Assembly: GCF_000218895.1 (NCBI RefSeq) | Contig: NC_015703.1 | Span: 5,407,001 to 5,471,000, forward strand | Source of the DNA: Runella slithyformis DSM 19594 | GTDB taxonomy: Bacteria > Bacteroidota > Bacteroidia > Cytophagales > Spirosomataceae | Direction: 5' to 3' | DNA length: 64,000 nt | In this document: piece after piece, positions 1-8,885 of the stretch | Layout of the letters: every line of letters starts with the position of its first letter | How positions within the stretch are numbered: position 1 is the stretch's first letter | Made by a program: the position numbers and the translations under genes | Notes under the pieces: model-generated | Database searches by the model: none | What the model saw: only the letters and a program-made list of their open reading frames with translations | Told to the model about the DNA's origin: nothing

Positions 1-686
1 GCAAGTTCAAATATGGTCTTGGCAAAATCATACCACGAAATGGCCCCTTCATTGCTGTAATGATAGGTACCGTAAGCTGTACTTTCCGAGGAAATGATCG
101 TCAAAATAGCCTCTGCCAAATCAATGGCGTAGGTGGGGGAGCCTACCTGATCGACAATGACCCCTAACTCCTCCCGGTCTTTGCCCAACCGTAACATGGT
201 CTTGACAAAATTATTCGCAAACTCCGAATACAGCCAACTCGTCCGCAGGATGAAGTGTTCGGGCAACTGCCCGGCAATCGCCTGTTCTCCCTGAAGCTTG
301 GTCAATCCGTACACGCTGACAGGCTCCGCCGGGTCATTTTCATTCAGCAACGCCGGACGATTTCCTTCAAACACAAAGTCAGTGGAAATATGAATGAGTA
401 CCGCTCCGACGGCACGACAGGCAATGGCCACATTTTCCGCTCCCGTCCTGTTGATGGCCGCGGCAAGGTCGGTTTCGTCCTCGGCTTTGTCCACGGCCGT
501 ATAGGCGGCACAATTGATGACATAACGCGGACGCTCTTTTTCAAAAAGCCTTTCCAACTGCGCCCTATCCAAAATATTTCCTTCCCGTTCATCCGGGAAT
601 CCAATGGTTGTCACATTTTTTCGTTGAGCCACTTCTTTCAGGCATTGCCCCAGCTGTCCCGATGCTCCCAATACGATCGTATGCAT
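1..686 (-). CDS. rfbD: dTDP-4-dehydrorhamnose reductase (RmlD), 3' end cut by window
   Basis: Last step of dTDP-L-rhamnose synthesis: NAD(P)H reduction of dTDP-4-keto-rhamnose in the cytoplasm. Translation from the ATG at 686 begins MHTIVLGASGQLG, a Rossmann nucleotide-binding start (GASGQLG, residues 7-13). It continues with STDFVF (about 101-106) and the short-chain dehydrogenase YxxxK catalytic pair in YGLTK (126-130). About 228 codons are visible of the usual 280-300, and the frame is still open at base 1, so the C-terminus lies outside the window. It follows rfbA (stop at 935) after a 248-base spacer and completes the rfbC-rfbB-rfbA-rfbD set. Function is assigned from family motifs and neighbours. 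Confidence 0.93.
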   Translation of the reverse strand, partial: MHTIVLGASGQLGQCLKEVAQRKNVTTIGFPDEREGNILDRAQLERLFEKERPRYVINCAAYTAVDKAEDETDLAAAINRTGAENVAIACRAVGAVLIHISTDFVFEGNRPALLNENDPAEPVSVYGLTKLQGEQAIAGQLPEHFILRTSWLYSEFANNFVKTMLRLGKDREELGVIVDQVGSPTYAIDLAEAILTIISSESTAYGTYHYSNEGAISWYDFAKTIFEL

Positions 687-934
687 ACACTAATGAATGT
701 TTAAGTTATGATATTATGAAACGGGGACAGTACAATTTCTTATACTATTAATTACCACCTAGTGGTCTGACATTTTAATTTTGTATAATAATTTTTACCA
801 CAGAGTGCCACTGAGGTTAACACAGAGTTTCACAGAGTGCAAAATGACTTTAAAATAAGTAATTAAACTTTAGATACACTAGTAAACAGAGTTTTACACT
901 GAGTTACACGGAGACAATTAAAATTTAATTCCGG
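687..934. repeat. rfbD-rfbA spacer with CACAGAG-type heptad repeat
   Basis: This spacer has no plausible gene. Bases about 798-915 hold degenerate CACAGAGT/CACTGAG/TTACACGG words. The same words recur at 27825-27875 and, in a CGCAGAG form, at 26190-26215. A small palindrome ACCACCTAGTGGT lies near 755-767. Confidence 0.5.
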
Positions 935-1795
935 CTACGACAATAGACCGAGCAAATATGCACCGTAGCCGCTTTTTACCAGTGGCAGGGCTACTTTTCT
1001 CAATTGGTCGGCGTCAATAAACCCCATGCGATAGGCCACCTCCTCAATGCAGCCGATCTTTAACCCCTGCCGCTCTTCGATGACTTCTACAAACTGTCCC
1101 GCCTGCATCAATGAAGTGAAAGTACCCGTGTCCAGCCAGGCGGTTCCGCGATCCAGCACGCCCACTTTGAGTTTGCCCTGCTTCAGGTACTCTTTGTTCA
1201 CATCCGTGATCTCGTACTCCCCCCGTGGCGAAGGCGCTATGTTTTTCGCGATCTCCACCACTGAATTGTCATAAAAATACAGACCGGGTACGGCGTAATT
1301 GGACTTAGGCAAAACGGGTTTTTCTTCGATCGACAATACATTAAACAACTCGTCAAACTCCACTACCCCGTAGCGTTCGGGGTCATGGACCTGATAGGCA
1401 TACACTACCCCTCCTTCGGGGTCATTATTTGCCTGCAACAATTTACTCAACCCACTGCCGTAAAAAATATTATCGCCCAATACCAACGCTACCTTATCCT
1501 CCCCGATAAACTCCTCCCCGATCACAAAGGCCTGCGCCAAACCGTTCGGGAGCGGCTGCTCCGCGTACGAAAAGCGGCAGCCTATCTGTGAGCCATCGCC
1601 CAACAGCTTTTGGAAGTTGGGCAGATCATGCGGAGTGGAAATGATCAATACCTCGTTGATGCCCGCCAGCATCAGGATAGACAGCGGATAATAAATCATG
1701 GGTTTGTCGTAGACGGGCATCAATTGCTTACTGACCGCCAGGGTCAGTGGGTGCAGGCGGGTACCGGACCCTCCCGCTAAGATTATTCCTTTCAT
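935..1795 (-). CDS. rfbA: glucose-1-phosphate thymidylyltransferase (RmlA)
   Basis: Makes dTDP-glucose from glucose-1-phosphate and dTTP, the first step of dTDP-rhamnose synthesis. The start chosen is the ATG at 1795, giving 286 aa that begin [14 protein letters not shown]. An in-frame TTG at 1804 adds only three residues and is less likely. The nucleotidyltransferase signature [11 protein letters not shown] is followed by [18 protein letters not shown] (about residues 21-38), the sugar-1-phosphate pyrophosphorylase core. Length is normal for the family. It lies between rfbB and rfbD on the same strand in the terminal rhamnose block, where codon and base use are more GC-rich than in the upstream transferase genes. 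Confidence 0.96.
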   Translation of the reverse strand: MKGIILAGGSGTRLHPLTLAVSKQLMPVYDKPMIYYPLSILMLAGINEVLIISTPHDLPNFQKLLGDGSQIGCRFSYAEQPLPNGLAQAFVIGEEFIGEDKVALVLGDNIFYGSGLSKLLQANNDPEGGVVYAYQVHDPERYGVVEFDELFNVLSIEEKPVLPKSNYAVPGLYFYDNSVVEIAKNIAPSPRGEYEITDVNKEYLKQGKLKVGVLDRGTAWLDTGTFTSLMQAGQFVEVIEERQGLKIGCIEEVAYRMGFIDADQLRKVALPLVKSGYGAYLLGLLS

Positions 1796-1893
1796 AGTTA
1801 TCAAGCCTTATCCCTGCCCTTCTCCCTATTGGAGAAGGGTTGTTTTTTTAGTTTATTCCACTTATTTTTTTGATTCTCTTTATACCCCATTTA

Positions 1894-2952
1894 TTACCGA
1901 TTGGCGTACATCTCTTCATAATAGTTCCGGTAATTGCCCGAAGTGACCTCCTCCAGCCAAACCGGATTGTTCAAAAACCAATCAACCGTGCGCTCCAGCC
2001 CTTCTTCAAATTGCAGCGAAGGCTTCCAGCCCAGTTCATTCATGATCTTGGTGGCATCAATGGCGTACCGAAGATCGTGACCCGCCCGGTCCGTTACGTA
2101 GGTAATCAGTTTTTCGGAAGTCCCGGCAGGACGGCCCAATTTCCGGTCCATCAGTGTACAGAGCAATTTGACTATGTCAATATTTTTCCATTCGTTAAAT
2201 CCTCCGATGTTATACGTTTCTCCGTCTTTTCCCGTATGAAAGACCGTATCAATGGCGCGGGCGTGGTCTTCCACAAACAGCCAATCCCGCACATTTTCAC
2301 CTTTACCGTACACCGGCAGCGGTTTGTCATGCAGGATATTATGGATCATCAGCGGCAGCAGCTTTTCCGGAAAATGATTGGGGCCGTAGTTGTTGGAACA
2401 ATTGGTAATGACCACGGGCAACTGATACGTATTGCCGTAAGCCCGAACAAAATGATCGGACGAAGCTTTGGAGGCCGAGTAAGGCGAGCGCGGATCGTAG
2501 GGGGTGGTTTCCCGAAAGAAATCTTCCGGGCGGTGAAGTTCACCGTATACTTCATCGGTAGAAACGTGATAGAAGCGTTTTCCCTCGTATCCCGTTGATT
2601 TCCAACCATTTTTGGCGGCGTTCAATAAATGGCAGGTGCCCACCACGTTGGTCATCACAAACGCCATCGGATCCGTGATGGATCGATCCACGTGCGACTC
2701 CGCCGCCAAATGAATGACTCCGTCAAAAGGAATCTCCGCAAAAAGGTCATTGATAAAATCGACGTCAACAATGTCGCCTTTAATAAAAGTATAGTTTGAT
2801 GCCCCTGTTACATCTGTCAGATTGGCCAGATTACCTGCGTAAGTAAGTTTATCCAGGTTATAGATATGATACTCCGGATATTTTTTGACAAAAAGGCGTA
2901 CCACATGGGAGCCGATGAAACCCGCTCCGCCGGTGATCAATATATTTTTCAT
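1894..2952 (-). CDS. rfbB: dTDP-glucose 4,6-dehydratase (RmlB)
   Basis: Second step of dTDP-rhamnose synthesis: NAD+-dependent oxidation, dehydration and reduction giving dTDP-4-keto-6-deoxyglucose. The 352-aa product starts with a Rossmann motif (GGAGFIGSH, residues 8-16). It carries STDEVYG (131-137), where Asp and Glu are the dehydratase acid/base pair, and the YSASK catalytic motif (158-162). Length is typical. It is separated by 38 bases from rfbC upstream and 98 bases from the rfbA start downstream, so co-transcription is likely. Confidence 0.96.
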   Translation of the reverse strand: MKNILITGGAGFIGSHVVRLFVKKYPEYHIYNLDKLTYAGNLANLTDVTGASNYTFIKGDIVDVDFINDLFAEIPFDGVIHLAAESHVDRSITDPMAFVMTNVVGTCHLLNAAKNGWKSTGYEGKRFYHVSTDEVYGELHRPEDFFRETTPYDPRSPYSASKASSDHFVRAYGNTYQLPVVITNCSNNYGPNHFPEKLLPLMIHNILHDKPLPVYGKGENVRDWLFVEDHARAIDTVFHTGKDGETYNIGGFNEWKNIDIVKLLCTLMDRKLGRPAGTSEKLITYVTDRAGHDLRYAIDATKIMNELGWKPSLQFEEGLERTVDWFLNNPVWLEEVTSGNYRNYYEEMYANR

Positions 2953-2990
2953 TGCTTACGTTGAGTAAATTTTAACTGTCAAAAGAGAAA

Positions 2991-3542
2991 TCAGCCCTGT
3001 GCTTTCAAAGTATCAAAGAGGGATTCAAAGGTAGGCAGCTCTTTATCCTTATCCGAAACGATAGGGTTAGTAATAGGCCATTGTATTTTTAGCGTTGGGT
3101 CATTCCAAATAATACCTCCCTCAGATGCTTTGTTATAACCCGCCGTACATTTATAACTAAAAATACTGTCTTCCAAAGCAACAAACCCATGAGCAAAACC
3201 TTCCGGAATATAGACCATGGTATTTGTTTCACCATCCAGTTCAAAGAATTCATATTTACCAAAAGTAGGAGAATCAGGTCGAATATCTACGGCAATATCC
3301 AAAACCCGTCCTTTGATCACCCTGACCAATTTCCCCTGAGCAAACTCTCCCGTTTGAAAATGCAGGCCTCTCAACACTCCCTTGGTTGAAAAGGATTGGT
3401 TGTCCTGTACAAACGAATCGGGCAAGCCTTTCTTTTTCCAGGTCAATTCATTAAATGATTCAAAGAAATGACCACGTTCGTCGGCATAAATCGCCGGAGT
3501 GATAACGTAGACATCTTTTAATAACGTTGAGGTGATATTCAT
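2991..3542 (-). CDS. rfbC: dTDP-4-dehydrorhamnose 3,5-epimerase (RmlC)
   Basis: Third step of dTDP-rhamnose synthesis: double epimerisation at C3 and C5 by a cupin-fold enzyme. The 183-aa product shows the characteristic LRGLHFQ segment with catalytic His at residue 61, the downstream Tyr in IFSY (about 130), and EGGIIWNDP (141-149), all standard for the family. Length is normal. It is followed by rfbB in the same direction. The gene order C-B-A-D is complete, so the cell can probably supply dTDP-L-rhamnose to the locus, which also contains a DUF1972-type transferase. Confidence 0.96.
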   Translation of the reverse strand: MNITSTLLKDVYVITPAIYADERGHFFESFNELTWKKKGLPDSFVQDNQSFSTKGVLRGLHFQTGEFAQGKLVRVIKGRVLDIAVDIRPDSPTFGKYEFFELDGETNTMVYIPEGFAHGFVALEDSIFSYKCTAGYNKASEGGIIWNDPTLKIQWPITNPIVSDKDKELPTFESLFDTLKAQG

Positions 3543-3582
3543 TGTATTGTATTGTTAAATAATGAGGTGCATTATTTAAAGC

Positions 3583-4440
3583 TTAATGAACGTAGGTCTC
3601 AATCAAGCCTTTTGTTTCGTCAATATTGCCTTTGGAAGAAGCCCCAAACAAAACAGATTCAATATTTGGGAGTGTTCCAATATATTCAATGGCTTCTTTG
3701 GGGCGCAAAGCCCCTCCTGCAAGAACCTGCATGGCAATGGCTCTGAACTGCTTTTCTTTCAGCGTTTTTTCGTATACCTCAATGCCGCCCGACATTCTGA
3801 AACCGACTTTGTTAATGGAAGCACAGATGATTGGATTGGTAATGCCGACCGACTGTAAAGCATCCACCAATGCGGGCATATTCATGGTAATATATCCCGG
3901 CTCAGCCTTGTATTTTTTCCGAATGTAGGCATCATAATCGGCAAACACTTCATACATTTTCAACCCCAAGATCATATCAACCAACACATTCTGAATAAAT
4001 ATGACAGGTGTATTAATCCCTTTAAACATTTTCATTTCCGCATCAATCAGTAATTCCATCAGCTTACTGAAATCTTTGCTCAGAAATGCAAGTCCTCCTT
4101 TTGCAAATGTTCCGAAAATATTGCCGGGCACATACTGTTTGATGGTTCCCATAATGCCCAGTTCAGTGACCGCATTAGCATACTTGTGGGCATAAGGCAT
4201 ACACGGATAAATATTAAAATTGGCGTACTTTGAGGGATGTTGACGCATGTAATCACATATATTAGCGATGCGGTCATGGGTAGTACACATAAACGTATTT
4301 ATGCCTGAATCAATGGCCTGATCCAACACTTTAATGATGGCAGAATCCTCTTTAAAACGAATGGATTGCGCCCGGGATTTTTCATCCGATATATGATTAA
4401 CCGCAAAAAACTGGTTATCTCCAAATAAAACCTTATCCAT
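3583..4440 (-). CDS. TIM-barrel-like conserved protein of polysaccharide loci
   Basis: 285 aa, soluble, no signal peptide. The start LFGDNQFFAVNH and the C-terminal part AMQVLAGGALRPKEAIEYIG, then VLFGASSKGNIDETKGLI, look like a TIM barrel of the aldo/keto-reductase type, where a terminal GxSS-type loop precedes a helix. I see no clear catalytic tetrad, so no reaction is assigned. It sits 11 bases downstream of a Gfo/Idh/MocA oxidoreductase and just before rfbC. The pairing suggests the two act together on a sugar nucleotide or its precursor; this is inference from position only. Confidence 0.75.
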   Translation of the reverse strand: MDKVLFGDNQFFAVNHISDEKSRAQSIRFKEDSAIIKVLDQAIDSGINTFMCTTHDRIANICDYMRQHPSKYANFNIYPCMPYAHKYANAVTELGIMGTIKQYVPGNIFGTFAKGGLAFLSKDFSKLMELLIDAEMKMFKGINTPVIFIQNVLVDMILGLKMYEVFADYDAYIRKKYKAEPGYITMNMPALVDALQSVGITNPIICASINKVGFRMSGGIEVYEKTLKEKQFRAIAMQVLAGGALRPKEAIEYIGTLPNIESVLFGASSKGNIDETKGLIETYVH

Positions 4441-4451
4441 GATGTAGTCTA

Positions 4452-5468
4452 TTATAGTCTCTTAGATTTTTGAATGATCATTTCAATTACCTTATCGGTG
4501 TAAAGGCCCTGCTCAAAGGTATTAAGCTCGGGTGTCGTTTTAGTAAGTACATTATGGACAAAGTAATCAATCTGCGCGCTGTATTCTTCCCCGCGCAAGT
4601 AAAAATTGACCGGAATGGCGAAATCTGTAATGTATTTAGTGGTCCATCCTTTATCCAACTTTTCCTTTACGCTGGCTTCTTTAAGGTATATCTTAATTTC
4701 GGTGGCGTCGCAAATGATTTTGCCATTCTTGCCCTGTATTGTAAGCGAAGTTGACATTTTTCGGTAGGTTTCATCACTCCAATTCACCAAAAGCGCACCG
4801 CTTATTTTATTTTCGAGCGACATCAACGCATAGACAGCATCCTCGACCCCGTTTGAATAAATGCTTTTAAGCATTCCTCCATGAATTTCGGTTGGTTTAC
4901 CAAGTATTTCCTGAATCAGGTTAAGTACGTGTGAAGCATAGTCGAAAAGGCAACCTCCTCCTTCTTCGGGTTTTGAACGCCACGTGGCCCCTTTTTCTTT
5001 CGTAACGACAGGGCCGTATGCCTCTCCCGTAAAATTGACAATCTCGCCCAGAATGCCCGTTTTCAATAATCTTTTCAGCTCCCGAAAGGTCCCGATAAAA
5101 TGATTATGGTACCCAACCTGATTTATGATTTTTTTGGTTTGGGCAATCTTCGCCAGTTCTTCTCCTTCATTAGAATGTAGACTAAAGGGCTTTTCACAAA
5201 AAACGTGAACTCCTTTTTCAAGAGCGTACTTGACCATGCCGTAATGGAGCTTTGTAGGAGTAGCTATTACAACAAAATCAAGGCTCTCCTGGTCCAACAT
5301 CTTTTTAAAATCGCTGTAGGGAGTTACACTCGTATACTTCTTAAATCCATCCAAAATCATGGAGGATGTATCACATACGGCAACGAGATCGACCTCAGGA
5401 TGGGCCCCAACAATAGCGGCATGAGAAAGGCCCATTTTCCCTAATCCGATGATTCCTGCTTTTAACAT
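4452..5468 (-). CDS. Gfo/Idh/MocA family NAD(P)-dependent oxidoreductase
   Basis: 338 aa. An N-terminal Rossmann motif GLGKMGLSHA (8-17) binds NAD(P), and CEKPFSLHSNEG (91-102) is the family's EKP signature, with Lys as a cofactor/substrate contact. The remainder matches the C-terminal alpha/beta substrate domain in length. Members in polysaccharide loci oxidise or epimerise sugar nucleotides, but the substrate cannot be read from the sequence. It starts 8 bases downstream of the DUF1972 transferase stop and ends 11 bases before the TIM-barrel gene, so it is probably co-translated with both. Confidence 0.88.
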   Translation of the reverse strand: MLKAGIIGLGKMGLSHAAIVGAHPEVDLVAVCDTSSMILDGFKKYTSVTPYSDFKKMLDQESLDFVVIATPTKLHYGMVKYALEKGVHVFCEKPFSLHSNEGEELAKIAQTKKIINQVGYHNHFIGTFRELKRLLKTGILGEIVNFTGEAYGPVVTKEKGATWRSKPEEGGGCLFDYASHVLNLIQEILGKPTEIHGGMLKSIYSNGVEDAVYALMSLENKISGALLVNWSDETYRKMSTSLTIQGKNGKIICDATEIKIYLKEASVKEKLDKGWTTKYITDFAIPVNFYLRGEEYSAQIDYFVHNVLTKTTPELNTFEQGLYTDKVIEMIIQKSKRL

Positions 5469-5475
5469 AATGGAT

Positions 5476-6552
5476 TTATTTACTAATGATTACATTTTTA
5501 TATTGATCACTTATGAAACTCCAACGATAATGCTTACTTGCTATATCAAATAGTTCTGCACCAATCTTTTTCAGGTCAAAACTTTTATAATTTTTAACGA
5601 GTTCTGTAAGTTCGAGTGCAGTACTGAAATAAACAGCTTTATTATGCGTAGTATGCTCATTATACCCTGATGCATAAGCAAAAACCGGAAGGCTGAGATA
5701 CATCGCTTCTGCCAAAGAAGGGTTCGTTCCTCCGGCCGAATGACCGTGTATATATATAGTACAATTACTTCTCAATATATCTAAAATATCCCTGTCATAA
5801 ATTGCATCAAGCAGAACAAGATTTGGCTTACCTATATATTGTGCTTTTGTATTTTGACCGTACAAAGAATTTGCCCAGTTACCAACCATGACAAGGGGGA
5901 TCTTATCCTGATGCATAAATGCATCCAGCATCATATCAATATTATTATCAGGTTGAATACGAATTACACTAAATGCATAATCATTAGCTAAAAAAGGATA
6001 TTCTTTTAATGAATCTTCAGAAACAGGTATTTTCTTTGCCTGATCTCCACCATAAGCAATTAATGTACTGTTAAGCCCGTATTCACTAAGTATATATTCC
6101 TGGATACCGATGTTATCGGATATAATATGTCCACAATTTTTAATTAACAGTTCCTCTGCTTTCTTAATAACCCATTGTGCTCTCGGTGACCATTTACTTC
6201 TTTTCCAATCCAATCCACCAATATTCAAAACAATTTTTTTTCTGAAAAACTTTAAAAATGGCATTACAAATCCTGCTCCGAATCCTAAAAAAAGGACTTT
6301 GTCATTTTTAAACAATGCATGTATAAGTGAAATACTATCATATATAATTCCTAAAGCACCATGAGAGGACACAGGAATATAAAGTAACTTTGCCCCTTTA
6401 TAAACTGAAAGTCTATCAGGCATATCTTTAGAAGAACAGTAAACAGTAATGTCAATTGTTTCAGCCAAATATTCTACCAAGTATTCTGCGAGTGTTTCAA
6501 ATCCACCATAATTATTGGGAAGTCCACGAATACCAACAATAGCAAGTTTCAT
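5476..6552 (-). CDS. DUF1972-type glycosyltransferase (GT4-like, possible rhamnosyltransferase)
   Basis: 358 aa. The N-terminus MKLAIVGIRGLPNNYGGFE is the hallmark of the DUF1972 glycosyltransferase family, a GT-B enzyme with a Gly-rich donor loop. A C-terminal segment near residues 275-290 (HSAGGTNPSLAEAMYLS) is the GT4 donor-binding E-x7-E region. Family members are often annotated rhamnosyltransferases, and complete dTDP-rhamnose genes lie immediately downstream, so rhamnose transfer is a reasonable inference and not a demonstrated activity. It is cytoplasmic, acting on a lipid-linked intermediate. It is the first gene of the more GC-balanced end of the locus. Confidence 0.87.
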   Translation of the reverse strand: MKLAIVGIRGLPNNYGGFETLAEYLVEYLAETIDITVYCSSKDMPDRLSVYKGAKLLYIPVSSHGALGIIYDSISLIHALFKNDKVLFLGFGAGFVMPFLKFFRKKIVLNIGGLDWKRSKWSPRAQWVIKKAEELLIKNCGHIISDNIGIQEYILSEYGLNSTLIAYGGDQAKKIPVSEDSLKEYPFLANDYAFSVIRIQPDNNIDMMLDAFMHQDKIPLVMVGNWANSLYGQNTKAQYIGKPNLVLLDAIYDRDILDILRSNCTIYIHGHSAGGTNPSLAEAMYLSLPVFAYASGYNEHTTHNKAVYFSTALELTELVKNYKSFDLKKIGAELFDIASKHYRWSFISDQYKNVIISK

Positions 6553-6568
6553 AAATTAAGAATTACTA

Positions 6569-7837
6569 TTAAATGCTAATTTTAATTTTAGACAAGACAT
6601 TTTTTAACATATTCCAATGTACTTGAAAACTTACCTTACTTTGAGCAAAAGATCGGGCTTGCATCCCTAGCTTTTTTTCAAGAATAGGATTACTCCATAT
6701 TTTTAATAAAGCATTTCTCAAACCAAGAATATCACCAGGTTTATGCAAAAAGCCAGTTTCCCCATCGATAACTAATTCAGGTATGCCTCCAATATCAGAA
6801 CCAACAACAGGCTTGGATAGCAATAAACTTTCAATAACTGAAAAAGGGTAGTTTTCATACCACTCAGAGGGACAAACAACACAAACTGAATTTATGGTTA
6901 AATCGTAAACAATATCCTTTTGTTGAAATCCTAAAAAAGTAACATTGTATATTTTATTATTCTGACTGTACTCTACCATTTCATTAAGTGCAGCACCAGT
7001 ACCAGCAATTTTTAATTTTATGTCAGTTCCATTAATTGCATCAAGTAACGTCTTAATACCTTTCAATTTCTCAATTCTACCAACATAAAGAATATACCTA
7101 TCCTTCTCAATAAAATTAGAATTTACTAATCTGTTGATATTATTGTTGTAATATAAATCAATAGAATTTATATCATAACAATAGTTTGTTAAAATTAACT
7201 TATGAGGACTGAAACCAAATTCTTTAAATTTATTAAGCAAAAAATTAGATGGGCATAAAAATAAATCAACTTTTTCGTATACACGAGAATAATTATAAAA
7301 ATAAGCATCTAAAGCCGTTAAAGTGCTTGCTAAAAAAGACTGCTTTTTGCACTTATTGAGAGCACAATTATAAAATTTACCATTTATACACTTTTCACAT
7401 ATTTTTTCGTTTGAAACAAAAGTACCTTCGGGACATAACAATTTATACTCATGCAAAGTCCAGATAATTGGTATATTACGTTTCTTTAGTTTCCAGATAA
7501 TACCAGGAGTAACCCAATGATGAATAATATGAAGATGAGCAAAAGCGATTTCATTTTCATCTAATAACTTATCAATATTATATAATGCTTCAATTGATAC
7601 GATTGAATTTTTTAATGCTTTTAAACCAGACATTATATTTTTATTTCTATTTAGTTCCTTGTAATTATAGGCATTAACAAAATAATGATCATATTCGGAA
7701 GGAACATTATTTTTATTTATTGTAGAAAATGGAATAACATTTATGCCGTTTGATTCATAAAGTCTTTTTATATTCTCAACATATGTCCAATCACCACCAA
7801 TAGGGTACCAGGTCCATGTAGCCAGTAAAACGTTCAT
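6569..7837 (-). CDS. glycosyltransferase family 4 protein
   Basis: The start is taken at the ATG at 7837 (422 aa, MNVLLATWTWYPIGG). The frame is open to 7960, but that extension is a Phe/Ile/Asn-rich stretch that would overlap the upstream gene and does not look like a transferase N-terminus. The GT-B donor region is clear: VGRIEKLKGIKTLL, then PSEWYENYPFSVIESLL followed by KPVVGSDIGGIPELV (about 323-350). A four-Cys cluster (CEKC ... C ... C, near 150-175) may bind a metal or form a structural knot. The gene is very AT-rich. Acceptor and sugar are unknown. Confidence 0.88.
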   Translation of the reverse strand: MNVLLATWTWYPIGGDWTYVENIKRLYESNGINVIPFSTINKNNVPSEYDHYFVNAYNYKELNRNKNIMSGLKALKNSIVSIEALYNIDKLLDENEIAFAHLHIIHHWVTPGIIWKLKKRNIPIIWTLHEYKLLCPEGTFVSNEKICEKCINGKFYNCALNKCKKQSFLASTLTALDAYFYNYSRVYEKVDLFLCPSNFLLNKFKEFGFSPHKLILTNYCYDINSIDLYYNNNINRLVNSNFIEKDRYILYVGRIEKLKGIKTLLDAINGTDIKLKIAGTGAALNEMVEYSQNNKIYNVTFLGFQQKDIVYDLTINSVCVVCPSEWYENYPFSVIESLLLSKPVVGSDIGGIPELVIDGETGFLHKPGDILGLRNALLKIWSNPILEKKLGMQARSFAQSKVSFQVHWNMLKNVLSKIKISI

Positions 7838-7934
7838 AATAGCAAAGTAAAATACATAGAATAAAATTAAAACAAATATATTATTGCAATTTATAAAGTT
7901 ATTGTACCCTATAAAATAGCACAAAATACAAAAA

Positions 7935-8870
7935 TTATCTAAAAAAAAACTTCCGTACATTAAAAACTAATCTATTTACCCTATCTACATATATAAATGA
8001 TAAAAGATAATGCCATATAAATTGTGATGGACACGTTTTAAACAAAGTAAAAAAAGAGGCTTTATAAACATCTTTAAGTAAATAAAAGTTTTGCATCTTG
8101 TAAGAGAATAAAATATATCTCCGAAACCCTTTATTTAAAATTGTAAGATTATTAAAATAATCAAGAACTGAAATTGAAGAATTTATCATTTCAAAAGAGT
8201 CATTGCTAAAATTCAAATTATGAAAACAATATACAAATACTTTAGAACGAATGTACTTATATTTAAATCCACTTGTATTAAGTAATATATTTAAATACGC
8301 AGCCCAGTCATCACATCCTTTATACTTCAAAGAAGTCTCAATAAATAAATTATTTTTTGAAACATACTTTGAATCAAAAATAAGTTGACCAGGTGTATAA
8401 ATAAAAGTATTCTTAAGAATCAAGCTTTTAAAGGAGAATTTAGGCTTTATAAAGTAGAATGGAATTTGCTTTGCATCATTAATGTAATTAATATAACCAT
8501 TAAACAAATACACGCAATAATGATCATTCAATTGTGATTCAACAATTGAGAAATAATTCTGTAGGACATAATCATCTTGATCAATTATTGCAAAATATCT
8601 ATATTTAGAAATCGATAAGCCAAGATTTCTTGATTTAGAAACACCTAAATTTTTCTCATTAGTATATATAAACAAATTTTTATTTATATATTCATTGTAT
8701 CTTAGAGTTAAATAATCACTTATAAATAATGAATCATCCATTGAATCTATCATCAGAATGATTTCAAAAGGGATTTTCTTTTCTGAACATTTATGGGAGT
8801 TAATAATAGAGTCGATACAGTTATCAATAAACTTTTCGCCATTATAATATGTAATAACTATTGAAAGCAT
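7935..8870 (-). CDS. glycosyltransferase family 2 protein
   Basis: 311 aa. MLSIVITYYNGEKFIDNCI is the GT2 N-terminal nucleotide-sugar motif, and IIDQDDYVLQNYF (95-107) carries the metal-binding DxD-type motif (D97-Q-D-D). An Asp-Trp pair in KGCDDWAAYL (about 185-193) matches the GT2 acceptor/base (ED-like) position. Hydrophobic C-terminal segments suggest loose membrane association. The gene is very AT-rich (about a quarter G+C in sampled lines), unlike the rhamnose genes. Sugar specificity cannot be told. Confidence 0.85.
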   Translation of the reverse strand: MLSIVITYYNGEKFIDNCIDSIINSHKCSEKKIPFEIILMIDSMDDSLFISDYLTLRYNEYINKNLFIYTNEKNLGVSKSRNLGLSISKYRYFAIIDQDDYVLQNYFSIVESQLNDHYCVYLFNGYINYINDAKQIPFYFIKPKFSFKSLILKNTFIYTPGQLIFDSKYVSKNNLFIETSLKYKGCDDWAAYLNILLNTSGFKYKYIRSKVFVYCFHNLNFSNDSFEMINSSISVLDYFNNLTILNKGFRRYILFSYKMQNFYLLKDVYKASFFTLFKTCPSQFIWHYLLSFIYVDRVNRLVFNVRKFFFR

Positions 8871-8885
8871 ATAAAATAATACAAT

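Noticed and set aside
7838-7960. 41-residue N-terminal extension of the GT4 protein
   Set aside because: Overlaps the upstream gene, is low-complexity Phe/Ile/Asn, and the family start motif lies at the internal ATG 7837.
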